A stretch of 5,135 nucleotides of DNA from Bacteroidales bacterium (GTDB lineage: Bacteria > Bacteroidota > Bacteroidia > Bacteroidales > Muribaculaceae): assembly GCA_019420545.1 (NCBI GenBank), contig JAHZGZ010000040.1, positions 1-5,135 on the forward strand. The letters run 5' to 3'. A program made the translations under genes and the position numbers. Below the pieces are notes generated by a model, which ran no database searches, was not told the origin of the DNA, and worked only from the letters and a program-made list of their open reading frames with translations. Positions within the stretch are counted from its first letter, which is position 1, and each line of letters starts with the position of its first letter. Positions 1 through 5,056 of this stretch are shown one piece after another.

Positions 1-5
1 GAGGG

Positions 6-20
6 GGATTTGAACATCTC
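6..20 (-). other. tRNA T-loop-like string, possible attachment-site remnant
   Basis: Read on the minus strand, 17 down to 4 is ATGTTCAAATCCCC, containing the common tRNA T-loop and 3' T-stem pattern GTTCAAATCC. The C-run would fit the 3' side of a T-stem, but the 5' side (AGATG) does not pair with it, so no intact tRNA continues into the window. This would fit integration into the 3' end of a tRNA gene, with the 3' tRNA fragment left at this edge. The rest of the putative tRNA would lie left of position 1 and cannot be seen. A rival reading is a minus-strand start codon at 17-15. Weak evidence. Confidence 0.25.
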
Positions 21-24
21 GTCG

Positions 25-32
25 CAAAGTTG
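25..32 (-). promoter_or_regulatory. Possible leftward -7 box beside the left array
   Basis: The minus strand reads CAACTTTG, one mismatch from the Bacteroidota -7 consensus TAnnTTTG. It sits at the same distance from the left array as the perfect -7 box of the integrase promoter sits from the right array (offset 4,053). This suggests the two arrays are copies of a promoter-plus-array module. No TTTG is present at the -33 position. Any transcript would run leftwards out of the window. Confidence 0.3.
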
Positions 33-35
33 ATA

Positions 36-91
36 GGTTATGCTTTGGTTACCCGGTTACAACCTCGATAACCACCAAATAACCAATAACC
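36..91. repeat. Six-hexamer array, left copy
   Basis: Three direct hexamers GGTTAT/GGTTAC start at 36, 47 and 55, followed by three inverted hexamers ATAACC starting at 68, 79 and 86. The steps are 11, 8, 13, 11 and 7 bp. The same steps occur in the copy at 4089-4144, an offset of exactly 4,053 bp. By hand alignment 42 of 56 positions agree, and the hexamers account for most of that identity. It begins a few bases after the stop of the membrane-protein gene and sits close to the left window edge. The likely role is binding of the integrase Arm domain or of the multi-HTH protein; this is inferred, not shown. Confidence 0.8.
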
Positions 92-99
92 GGCTATTA

Positions 100-948
100 T
101 TAGTCGCTTTTGATGGCTAATTTCTCCGTTCCGGGGAAGACGTGGACCGTCAACTCATCGTTAGGCATGACCCGACGAAGAGTATATTTGCCGTCAGTTG
201 TGGTAAGTTTGCTGGCGATAGTTGTGACGGCATGATCCGCCAAAGTAATCTGGAATGTATCTTTTACAAAAGAAGCCGTGCAGATACGGAATTTTCTTGT
301 CTTATCATCAGCGATCAATCGTATGGCTATGTTCCATGCGAAATGATAAAGGTCGATTGGAGTGACAAACTCGCTTTTCGTAGTTTCGACTCCAACGATA
401 TCATCATCTCCCTCGGCAAATTTTCGGATATTGGAATTTAGAACATCAATTTGGCTTGGCGACAAGATCTTTCTGAAAGTGGCCTCAGCGTAAGAGAATA
501 GAAGGGAAAGCAGTTCCTCTCGTTGGCGCTTCAGTTCAGCTTCCTGCCGACGAATCTCTTCCTCGTGGTTCGGTATCTCGATTGTAACAGGAGCCTCAGG
601 CTCCGAGGATGTTTCTTTCTTCCTTAGCCGTTTCAATCCCTTGTAAATGTTACTCCCCTCTGGAAACATATAGTAATAGATGAAGCCTCCGGCAATGCCT
701 ATGACTGCAAGTACACCGACGAAAACCATCACCATGAACAGAAAGGCATCCCCGCCGCTTGCTCCTGCCATCCTCATATCAATGTATTTCTTATATGCAA
801 AGCCGCCGGTCAGGAGCACAACTAATGCTCCTGCAATCCAAACCAATGTCTTATTGCTTTTGTCGTTAGCCATAAAATTAAAACCATCGCCCGCAGACAA
901 TGGTTTATACTGAGCCCGTGTTTGGATCAATTTTGTGTCGATGAGCAT
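100..948 (-). CDS. Unrecognised two-helix membrane protein with coiled coil and cytoplasmic domain
   Basis: I do not recognise the family. The full frame is 282 residues, but Met26 (start codon at 873-871, protein beginning MANDKSNK) is an equally good or better start, giving 257 residues, because it sits just before the first hydrophobic helix and follows an A/T-rich leader. Hydrophobic segments span about residues 34-50 and 68-92, joined by a short loop. A basic stretch follows (about 101-111), then an acidic/proline-rich linker. Residues 128-150 (EEEIRRQEAELKRQREELL) look like a charged coiled coil. The C-terminal 130 residues are soluble and mixed alpha/beta in character, with no catalytic motif I can name. 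Lysines before helix 1 and arginine/lysine after helix 2 favour both termini in the cytoplasm. The gene is divergent from fic across 106 bp and ends 8 bp from the left hexamer array. It is probably element cargo; any signalling, defence or surface role would be a guess. Confidence 0.75.
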   Translation of the reverse strand: MLIDTKLIQTRAQYKPLSAGDGFNFMANDKSNKTLVWIAGALVVLLTGGFAYKKYIDMRMAGASGGDAFLFMVMVFVGVLAVIGIAGGFIYYYMFPEGSNIYKGLKRLRKKETSSEPEAPVTIEIPNHEEEIRRQEAELKRQREELLSLLFSYAEATFRKILSPSQIDVLNSNIRKFAEGDDDIVGVETTKSEFVTPIDLYHFAWNIAIRLIADDKTRKFRICTASFVKDTFQITLADHAVTTIASKLTTTDGKYTLRRVMPNDELTVHVFPGTEKLAIKSD

Positions 949-954
949 TTATTT

Positions 955-1040
955 CCGGTGAATAAAAAAGGAATTGCGGTGAAAGTGCTGAATAATATCC
1001 GCAAAAATGCGGTGAATATTTGGCGGATTCGCCGCAAAGC
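955..1040. repeat. Phased CGGTGAA repeats in the divergent control region
   Basis: CGGTGAA occurs three times, starting at 956, 977 and 1010, with steps of 21 and 33 bp, close to whole turns of the helix. The last two copies head a 33-bp imperfect tandem repeat (975-1007 and 1008-1040), each opening with TGCGGTGAA and ending with CCGCAAA or near it. Within it are small dyads: CCGCA-AAAA-TGCGG (999-1012) and GGCG-GATT-CGCC (1022-1033). The second dyad lies between the -33 and -7 boxes of the fic promoter. Together these look like operator sites controlling fic, the divergent membrane-protein gene, or both. The binding protein is unknown. Confidence 0.5.
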
Positions 1041-1050
1041 ACTAAATTTG
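1019..1050 (+). promoter_or_regulatory. Bacteroidota promoter for fic
   Basis: TTTG at 1019-1022, a 20-bp gap, then TAAATTTG at 1043-1050 match the Bacteroidota -33/-7 consensus exactly. The fic ATG follows only 4 bases after the -7 box, so transcription should start at or very near the start codon, implying a leaderless or near-leaderless mRNA. The gap between the boxes contains the dyad GGCG-GATT-CGCC, a position where a bound repressor would block the polymerase. Confidence 0.7.
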
Positions 1051-1054
1051 CGAC

Positions 1055-2170
1055 ATGAGAAAGACGCAAAGACATAGTTGCTATATCTGGCAGCGAGAAA
1101 ACTGGCCGGATTTCAGATGGGATTCTGAGGCATTGCTTGAGCCCATGAGTCGCCTCAGTCATTTACACGGACTTCTGAACGGCCGGATGTCGATGCTTGG
1201 CTTTAATGAAAAAAGCCAATCATTGCTGTCGGCAATGACCGATGAGTTGATTAGTTCGTCGGAGATTGAAGGGGTGCTTCTCAATCCTAAATCAGTGAGA
1301 AGCAGCATCGCCAGACGTCTTGGAATAGAGGAAGAGGGATTGCTCGCTGAAGATCATTATGTTGAAGGTCTTGTCGATGTGATGCTCGATGCAGTGCATA
1401 ACTACAGAGCACCTTTGACAGCCGAGCGCCTATTCGGATGGCACGCAGCTCTGTTTCCTTTAGGCCGAAGCGGCATGCACAGCATTACCGTAGCCGACTG
1501 GCGAAAGGGAGAAGAGCCTATGCAGGTCGTTTCCGGGGCTTTCGGACACGAAAAAGTGCATTATGAGGCTCCGGCATCGGCTGATGTCCCGGCAGAAATG
1601 GCGCGGCTAATCGATTGGTGCAACAGATCCGACCAGTCGCCCTTTATAATGGCAGCAGTGGCCCATCTCTGGTTCGTGACCATTCATCCGTTTGATGATG
1701 GCAATGGTCGCATAAGCCGCACAATTGCTGATATGCTGCTTGCCCGTCTCGATTTGGGTTCCGGACGATATTACAGTATGTCGGCAGAAATCAATCGTAA
1801 CAAGAAGGCGTACTACGAAATACTGGAGCGCACGCAGAAAGGCAATCTTGATATTACTGAATGGATTCTGTGGTTTTTCGATTGCCTTAAGAAAGCAATT
1901 ACGCGAACTTCGGCCGTTGTTGAGCGTACATTGGAAAAGGCAGCTTATTGGGATAAATTTCGGGATGTCGAAATCAACGAACGGCAGCGCAAAGTCATCA
2001 ACCGTCTTTGGGATGGATTTGATGGGAAATTGACCACCTCCAAGTGGGCCAAAATTTGCAGTTGCTCCCAGGACACCGCCCTCCGCGACATCAACGACCT
2101 CATATCTAAGGATATGCTCCGTGACAGCGGAGAGGGCGGCCGCAGCGCCAACTACCTCCTGCCCGAGTAG
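1055..2170 (+). CDS. fic: Fic family protein (probable AMP-transferase, DUF4172 type, self-inhibited)
   Basis: This is a 371-residue Fic enzyme, expected to transfer AMP from ATP to hydroxyl side chains of target proteins in the cytoplasm. The core motif HPFDDGNGRISR is at residues 211-222 and is complete: the catalytic His211, acidic Asp215, the GNGR phosphate-binding loop and Arg222. An inhibitory (S/T)xxxE(G/N) motif is visible at residues 68-73 (SSEIEG), placing it among Fic proteins with a built-in N-terminal inhibitory helix (class II), so no separate antitoxin is needed. Residues 10-22 (YIWQRENWPDF) fit the DUF4172 N-terminal region. The flap region is around 155-172 (MQVVSGAFGHEKVHYE). 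Residues about 323-370 look like a winged helix. Length and order match the family of Shewanella Fic-like proteins. The ATG at 1055 keeps the DUF4172 region whole. The gene has its own promoter and ends 13 bp from the convergent higA. The target protein cannot be told from sequence. Confidence 0.93.
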   Translation: MRKTQRHSCYIWQRENWPDFRWDSEALLEPMSRLSHLHGLLNGRMSMLGFNEKSQSLLSAMTDELISSSEIEGVLLNPKSVRSSIARRLGIEEEGLLAEDHYVEGLVDVMLDAVHNYRAPLTAERLFGWHAALFPLGRSGMHSITVADWRKGEEPMQVVSGAFGHEKVHYEAPASADVPAEMARLIDWCNRSDQSPFIMAAVAHLWFVTIHPFDDGNGRISRTIADMLLARLDLGSGRYYSMSAEINRNKKAYYEILERTQKGNLDITEWILWFFDCLKKAITRTSAVVERTLEKAAYWDKFRDVEINERQRKVINRLWDGFDGKLTTSKWAKICSCSQDTALRDINDLISKDMLRDSGEGGRSANYLLPE

Positions 2171-2183
2171 CCCGCCTCAATAA

Positions 2184-2558
2184 TCAGAGAACAGCAGCGA
2201 TTTTGCGTATATTGGCAAGACGGTTCATGAAACTTGAGTCTGACTTGGCAACTTGCATATTATATGCACTTTGCAGATTCAGAAACATCTCAGCTTCTAT
2301 GCCCAATGCTGCTTCCAACAGAAGCGCCAATTCAGTATTGACAGCACGCTTCCCATTGATTACTTCATTGAGGAGCGAGGGAGAAATCCCAATTTGATTA
2401 GCGAGCTTGGCTTGGGATAGATTTCGGGCTTCAAGCTCGTCACGAATAAGTTCTCCTGGATGAGTAGGTTCAAACGGAGTAAGGTTATTGGCTATCATAG
2501 CCGGATCTATATTAGCGATGGTTATCATATCAATCATAGTGGTTAGAAAGTTCAACAA
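2184..2558 (-). CDS. higA: HigA-family antitoxin (XRE-type HTH)
   Basis: Second gene of a type II toxin-antitoxin pair; it should bind and neutralise the HigB toxin and repress the shared promoter. The protein has THPGELIRDELEARNLS at residues 32-48, the usual HigA/VapI opening before the helix-turn-helix (about 46-71, with LSQAKLANQIGIS and LLNEVINGKR). LEAALGI follows, then FLNLQSAYNMQ and the C-terminal IRKIAAVL, all typical of the family. Three in-frame ATGs are possible: 2558 (124 residues, 29-bp overlap with higB), 2537 (117 residues, 8-bp overlap) and 2528 (114 residues, no overlap). Family length and the position of HPGE favour the two later ones; no Shine-Dalgarno decides it. The toxin-first gene order is the hallmark of higBA. 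It converges on fic, with a 13-bp gap and no evident terminator. Confidence 0.92.
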   Translation of the reverse strand: MLNFLTTMIDMITIANIDPAMIANNLTPFEPTHPGELIRDELEARNLSQAKLANQIGISPSLLNEVINGKRAVNTELALLLEAALGIEAEMFLNLQSAYNMQVAKSDSSFMNRLANIRKIAAVL

Positions 2559-2847
2559 TATTACAAATGGTAAGAAGTGGCTCTTCCAAGGTCTCCTTTA
2601 AAGTAAATTCAATGCGATACTTGTCGTTGACCCTTACTGAGAACATGCCGTTTTTGTCTCCGGTTAATGCCTCAAATCGCAAAGAATTGATAGGAAAGAG
2701 CGCTTCTTTAGACGAGGCCCATTTGAGGTAGTCAATGCAACGTTTGTAGCGTTTGACTATCTCGGGCTGAAAGCGATGCTTTTTATCATTGGTTTTTCCG
2801 CTTTCGTATAATTCCTTTAGATATTCTTTGTCAAAAGTGACTATCAT
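2530..2847 (-). CDS. higB: HigB-family toxin (RelE-like ribosome-dependent mRNA nuclease)
   Basis: The protein is 105 residues, normal for HigB (plasmid maintenance killer family), which cleaves mRNA on the ribosome when free of HigA. Visible family motifs are LRFEALTGDKNG (56-67), then SVRVNDKYRIEF (70-81) with Arg72, Asn74 and Arg78, residues of the kind used at the RelE/HigB active site, and the end ELSNHYD with His103 and Tyr104. The open frame extends upstream to 3150, but that part overlaps the integrase in another frame and reads as low-quality sequence. The ATG at 2847 fits the family start (MIVTFDKEYLKELY) and lies 15 bp after a perfect -7 box. It is translated just ahead of higA with overlap, so the pair is one operon. 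It appears intact; activity depends on these residues being functional. Confidence 0.92.
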   Translation of the reverse strand: MIVTFDKEYLKELYESGKTNDKKHRFQPEIVKRYKRCIDYLKWASSKEALFPINSLRFEALTGDKNGMFSVRVNDKYRIEFTLKETLEEPLLTICNIVELSNHYD

Positions 2848-2862
2848 ATTATTATAATGATG

Positions 2863-2894
2863 CAAAGTTAGCAATAGTTTTTCATCTTCACAAA
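2863..2894 (-). promoter_or_regulatory. Bacteroidota promoter for higBA
   Basis: On the minus strand, TTTG (2894-2891), a 20-bp gap and TAACTTTG (2870-2863) match the Bacteroidota consensus exactly, with the same gap as the fic promoter. The higB ATG follows 15 bp after the -7 box. The -33 box is the centre of the 36-bp palindrome, so a protein bound there would directly occlude the promoter, as expected for toxin-antitoxin self-repression. Confidence 0.75.
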
Positions 2895-2912
2895 TTTGTG
2901 AAGATGAAAAAC
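2877..2912. repeat. Perfect 36-bp palindrome, probable HigBA operator and/or int terminator hairpin
   Basis: The left arm GTTTTTCATCTTCACAAA (2877-2894) is followed directly by its exact reverse complement (2895-2912), with no spacer and no mismatch. It lies in the 79-bp gap between the integrase stop and the higB start and covers the -33 region of the higBA promoter. As DNA it is a natural operator for a dimeric or tetrameric HigA/HigBA complex. As RNA from the integrase message it could fold into a long stem with an A/U-rich base and a 4-nt loop, but no U-run follows outside the stem, so a classical terminator is less well supported. Both roles could coexist. Confidence 0.8.
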
Positions 2913-2926
2913 ACATATTAGAATTG

Positions 2927-4054
2927 TTATTCTGTTGGTTGTGCCGGTTTCGGCTTGATGGTGATTTTGCCGAGAGTTTCGAGGAGTGCGGTCGGGACCT
3001 CGTGGGTGTAACGCATGGTGGTGCCGATGTCTTTGTGGCACATCGATTGCTGCACGGCGTAAGGATTGCTGTTGGCAGCAAACTGTAACGTGCTGTAGGT
3101 GTGGCGGAAACAGTGAAATGTGATATGCTTTTTGATGTCTGCTGCTTCAATCCAGTCTTTCAACGGCTTGCCTGTCATGCTCCTTTTCAGACCTTTGAAT
3201 ACCTTGCCGCTTGCGTGCTCGCCCATAAGTTCTATGGCTTCATCACACAGAGGCAACTTGACCGGCGTTTTGGTTTTCTGAATAGTGATGACGATACACA
3301 GACCAATAGCCGGAACGGGCTGTATATGCTTCCACTGAAGATTTTCGATGTCGCTGATTCGCAGACCTGTAAGACAGGAGAAAAGAGATGCTCGGCGCAG
3401 GATGTCATGTTTGCAAGGGGTCTGTGCCAGCTGTATAAGTTCCTCCTGCGTTAAGAAATTGCGGTCGACTTCTTCCCATTCGATATAATCGAGGAAATCA
3501 TTAATGTTTTCGGTTAGCAAACGCTCCTTATATGCCTGTTTGAGCAATGCCCGGAAAGTAGAGAAATAGCCAGCAGCCGAGTTGCGCGAGACCTTCGTTG
3601 TCTTATGTCGCAGTTGATTAGCATTGAGAAGATACTCTCGGAATCGCGTGCATAACTCCACGGTCACGTCGCCGAAGGTGCATTTGCCGCCGGTGAATTT
3701 GTGGAAGTGCATATACACGATTTTCCATTTCTGGTAGCGTTTCTTCGTCGTCTCCTCGAAGTAGGCAAGAAAATCCTCGCGCTGCTGCGTGTGGTCTATG
3801 AACCCGAATTGGCGATTGATGACCTGCTCCTGTCGGCGACAGCGGATAATCTCCGCCTTTTCAAGCATGGTCTGATTGAAGTCGCGCTGGACACGGTTAG
3901 TCGGATTGCCGTATAGGTAGATTCCCATGTATTCGTGGCGCTGCGATTTGTTTGTCTTGGGGTTGCGTATTGCCGGATAGTAGTCGAGATAGAGCGTAAT
4001 CTTACCCGACGGCAGCAGGCGTTTACGTAAAGTCACTTTTGTACATATATCCAT
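2927..4054 (-). CDS. int: Tyrosine site-specific recombinase (integrase)
   Basis: The 375-residue integrase cuts and rejoins attachment-site DNA to integrate or excise the element. Three parts can be seen: an N-terminal Arm DNA-binding domain (about 5-90, opening VTLRKRLLPSGKITLYLDYY), a SAM-like core-binding domain (about 92-185), and the catalytic domain (about 200-355). The catalytic set is complete: Arg232 in TGLRISDI, a hairpin lysine (Lys260 or Lys262 in QKTKTPVKLPL), His314 and Arg317 in HCFRHT, His340 in MCHKDIGTTMRYTH, and the nucleophile Tyr349. Length and layout match Bacteroidales integrases. The start lies 24 bp after a perfect -7 box, and a six-hexamer array lies immediately behind that promoter. 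The Arm domain implies binding to short repeated sites away from the crossover point, making the arrays at 36-91 and 4089-4144 the obvious candidates. The gene appears intact. Confidence 0.95.
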   Translation of the reverse strand: MDICTKVTLRKRLLPSGKITLYLDYYPAIRNPKTNKSQRHEYMGIYLYGNPTNRVQRDFNQTMLEKAEIIRCRRQEQVINRQFGFIDHTQQREDFLAYFEETTKKRYQKWKIVYMHFHKFTGGKCTFGDVTVELCTRFREYLLNANQLRHKTTKVSRNSAAGYFSTFRALLKQAYKERLLTENINDFLDYIEWEEVDRNFLTQEELIQLAQTPCKHDILRRASLFSCLTGLRISDIENLQWKHIQPVPAIGLCIVITIQKTKTPVKLPLCDEAIELMGEHASGKVFKGLKRSMTGKPLKDWIEAADIKKHITFHCFRHTYSTLQFAANSNPYAVQQSMCHKDIGTTMRYTHEVPTALLETLGKITIKPKPAQPTE

Positions 4055-4077
4055 AGTCTTTGAGTTTTATTTGGGGG

Positions 4078-4085
4078 CAAAAATA
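4078..4085 (-). promoter_or_regulatory. -7 box of the integrase promoter
   Basis: The minus strand reads TATTTTTG, a perfect TAnnTTTG, 23 bp before the integrase ATG. No TTTG occurs at the matching -33 distance; instead that region is occupied by the hexamer array starting at 4089. A promoter without a -33 box and with a protein-binding array in its place suggests regulation by the bound protein, either repression or activation. Confidence 0.6.
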
Positions 4086-4088
4086 GTT

Positions 4089-4144
4089 GGTTATCGTTTG
4101 GTTATTCGGTTATCGGCTATATAACCGACTGATAACCAATAACC
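4089..4144. repeat. Six-hexamer array, right copy, upstream of int
   Basis: Three GGTTAT hexamers start at 4089, 4100 and 4108; three inverted ATAACC hexamers start at 4121, 4132 and 4139. All six are exact here, and the steps (11, 8, 13, 11, 7 bp) are identical to the left copy. The array fills the 97-bp gap between the multi-HTH gene and the integrase and abuts the integrase -7 box. It is a candidate for integrase arm-type sites, for excisionase sites, or for an operator of the integrase gene. Confidence 0.85.
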
Positions 4145-4151
4145 GATAGCT

Positions 4152-4913
4152 TCAACGAGTCGGTGGACGCAGAATGGCATCGATTTCCGAACGTAAAATG
4201 TAAGTGTACTTGCCGACCTTCTTTCGGCGCAGACCGTGATACTTCACATAGTTATGAAGCTGGTCATGCGTGAGATTGTATTCCGCTCTGACCTCCGAAT
4301 ACGAAATCCAGTCATCCTCCTTCGTAGGTTCCGGCTTAGCCGTGAATACTCGGTCGCAATGCACCTTGCTCCAAAGCGTTTTGCCTCGATGATAGACTTT
4401 AGGGATGTTGTGCGCCTTCCCTTGGGCGAACACCCATGAATTGCTTACACCAAACTTCTCGATAATCTCTTTCGTGGTATAGAACTTGGTGATAGCATCG
4501 CCGTTTTCATCGCTAACGGTCTCAGTTGTTTTGGGCTTACGTTCATAAGGACGAGCCTCTATCATCGCTTCAATATCAGATTTTTTGATTACTGTCCATT
4601 GCGATGATAGCCGATAAGCTTTGAGTGTTCCGCGATAAATTAGTTTGTAAATCCCATAGCGAGTACGATTAAGCAACTGAGCAGCCTCAATGACAGTTAA
4701 GTATTGCTTATCTTTCAGAGCATCATTTTTCGACGTCTCGACTCGTCGCACCTCATATGTTTCCACACGCTGTTTTTTCTCTTGTCGTTTTCGATCTTTA
4801 TAGGCATGTTCGGCGCATCGCTTGGAGCAGTATTGAGTTGTGCTTTTTTGAGCTTCAAACTCATTTCCGCACCAAGCGCAGATCTTTTTGATTCGAATGT
4901 TAGATGTTGACAT
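4152..4913 (-). CDS. Zinc-finger protein with three tandem winged-HTH (excisionase-like) modules
   Basis: The ATG at 4913 gives 253 residues and starts MSTSNIRIKKIC, the usual opening of this Bacteroidales family; an ATG at 4997 would add 28 unconvincing residues. A four-cysteine site Cys12-x2-Cys15-x13-Cys29-x3-Cys33 suggests a small zinc-binding finger, followed by a very basic stretch (about 36-50). Three excisionase/MerR-like modules follow: about 71-119 (YLTVIEAAQLLNRTRYGIYK to SDIEAMIEA), 144-191 (FYTTKEIIEKFGVSNSWVFA onward) and 202-248 (WISYSEVRAEYNLTHDQLHN to RSEIDAIL). The first is the closest match to the helix_turn_helix_17 excisionase type; the other two are more diverged but keep the pattern of a helix-turn-helix, a basic wing and a closing helix. 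It lies directly upstream of int in the same direction, with the hexamer array between them. The likely role is excision factor or regulator of int; this is inferred from domains and position. Confidence 0.85.
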   Translation of the reverse strand: MSTSNIRIKKICAWCGNEFEAQKSTTQYCSKRCAEHAYKDRKRQEKKQRVETYEVRRVETSKNDALKDKQYLTVIEAAQLLNRTRYGIYKLIYRGTLKAYRLSSQWTVIKKSDIEAMIEARPYERKPKTTETVSDENGDAITKFYTTKEIIEKFGVSNSWVFAQGKAHNIPKVYHRGKTLWSKVHCDRVFTAKPEPTKEDDWISYSEVRAEYNLTHDQLHNYVKYHGLRRKKVGKYTYILRSEIDAILRPPTR

Positions 4914-5056
4914 TTTTGAACCTTTTATTTCGCCACTCATTTCTTCGTTATTGTGTACACATGTAAACGAGTGTTGACCAGTGTGTACATCATCCACTAC
5001 CGAGCAGAGTGACTTGACTCAGGTAGCAGACGCGCAACAAATATGGTTCAAAAATG
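4911..5056. repeat. Widely spaced 12-bp inverted repeat around the HTH gene start
   Basis: GGTTCAAAAATG reads on the minus strand at 4922-4911, where its last three bases are the start codon of the multi-HTH gene, and again on the plus strand at 5045-5056. The second copy is not a useful start (ATG GAG TGA). A 12-bp exact match in about 230 bp is unlikely by chance, so it may be a binding site pair or a trace of an inverted duplication. Confidence 0.4.
4952..4989. repeat. TGTGTACA direct repeat upstream of the HTH gene
   Basis: TGTGTACA occurs at 4952-4959 and 4982-4989, 30 bp apart. The first copy is part of a 10-bp palindrome, TGTGTACACA (4952-4961). The pair lies 40-75 bp upstream of the multi-HTH start codon and could be an operator. 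No full Bacteroidota promoter was found near it; CATATTTG (minus, 5045-5038) and CATTTTTG (minus, 5056-5049) are one-mismatch -7 candidates. Confidence 0.35.

Noticed and set aside
1..30. A complete or functional tRNA gene at the left edge
   Set aside because: Only a T-loop-like string is present; the T-stem does not pair (about 2 of 5 positions) and no anticodon or D arm follows.
36..91. CRISPR repeats or replication iterons
   Set aside because: The hexamers are too short and mixed in orientation for CRISPR, and there is no replication protein or AT-rich origin nearby; integrase or HTH binding sites fit better.
999..1033. Small hairpins as a terminator
   Set aside because: Stems of only 4-5 bp without U-runs, placed within a promoter region; operator dyads are more likely.
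905..1162. Minus-strand open frame across the fic start
   Set aside because: It crosses the divergent control region and the fic N-terminus and shows no family-like features; a shadow frame.
2483..2525. GGTTAT hexamers at 2483 and 2520 as further array sites
   Set aside because: They are isolated, lie inside the higA coding region and lack the 11/8/13/11/7 spacing.
2919..2926. Plus-strand promoter from the palindrome's TTTG (2895) to TAGAATTG (2919)
   Set aside because: The -7 match is imperfect and it would only transcribe antisense into the integrase; probably a by-product of the palindrome's symmetry.
2848..3150. Upstream extension of the toxin frame, adding about 100 residues
   Set aside because: It overlaps the integrase coding region in another frame, reads as low-complexity nonsense, and the HigB family starts at the ATG at 2847.
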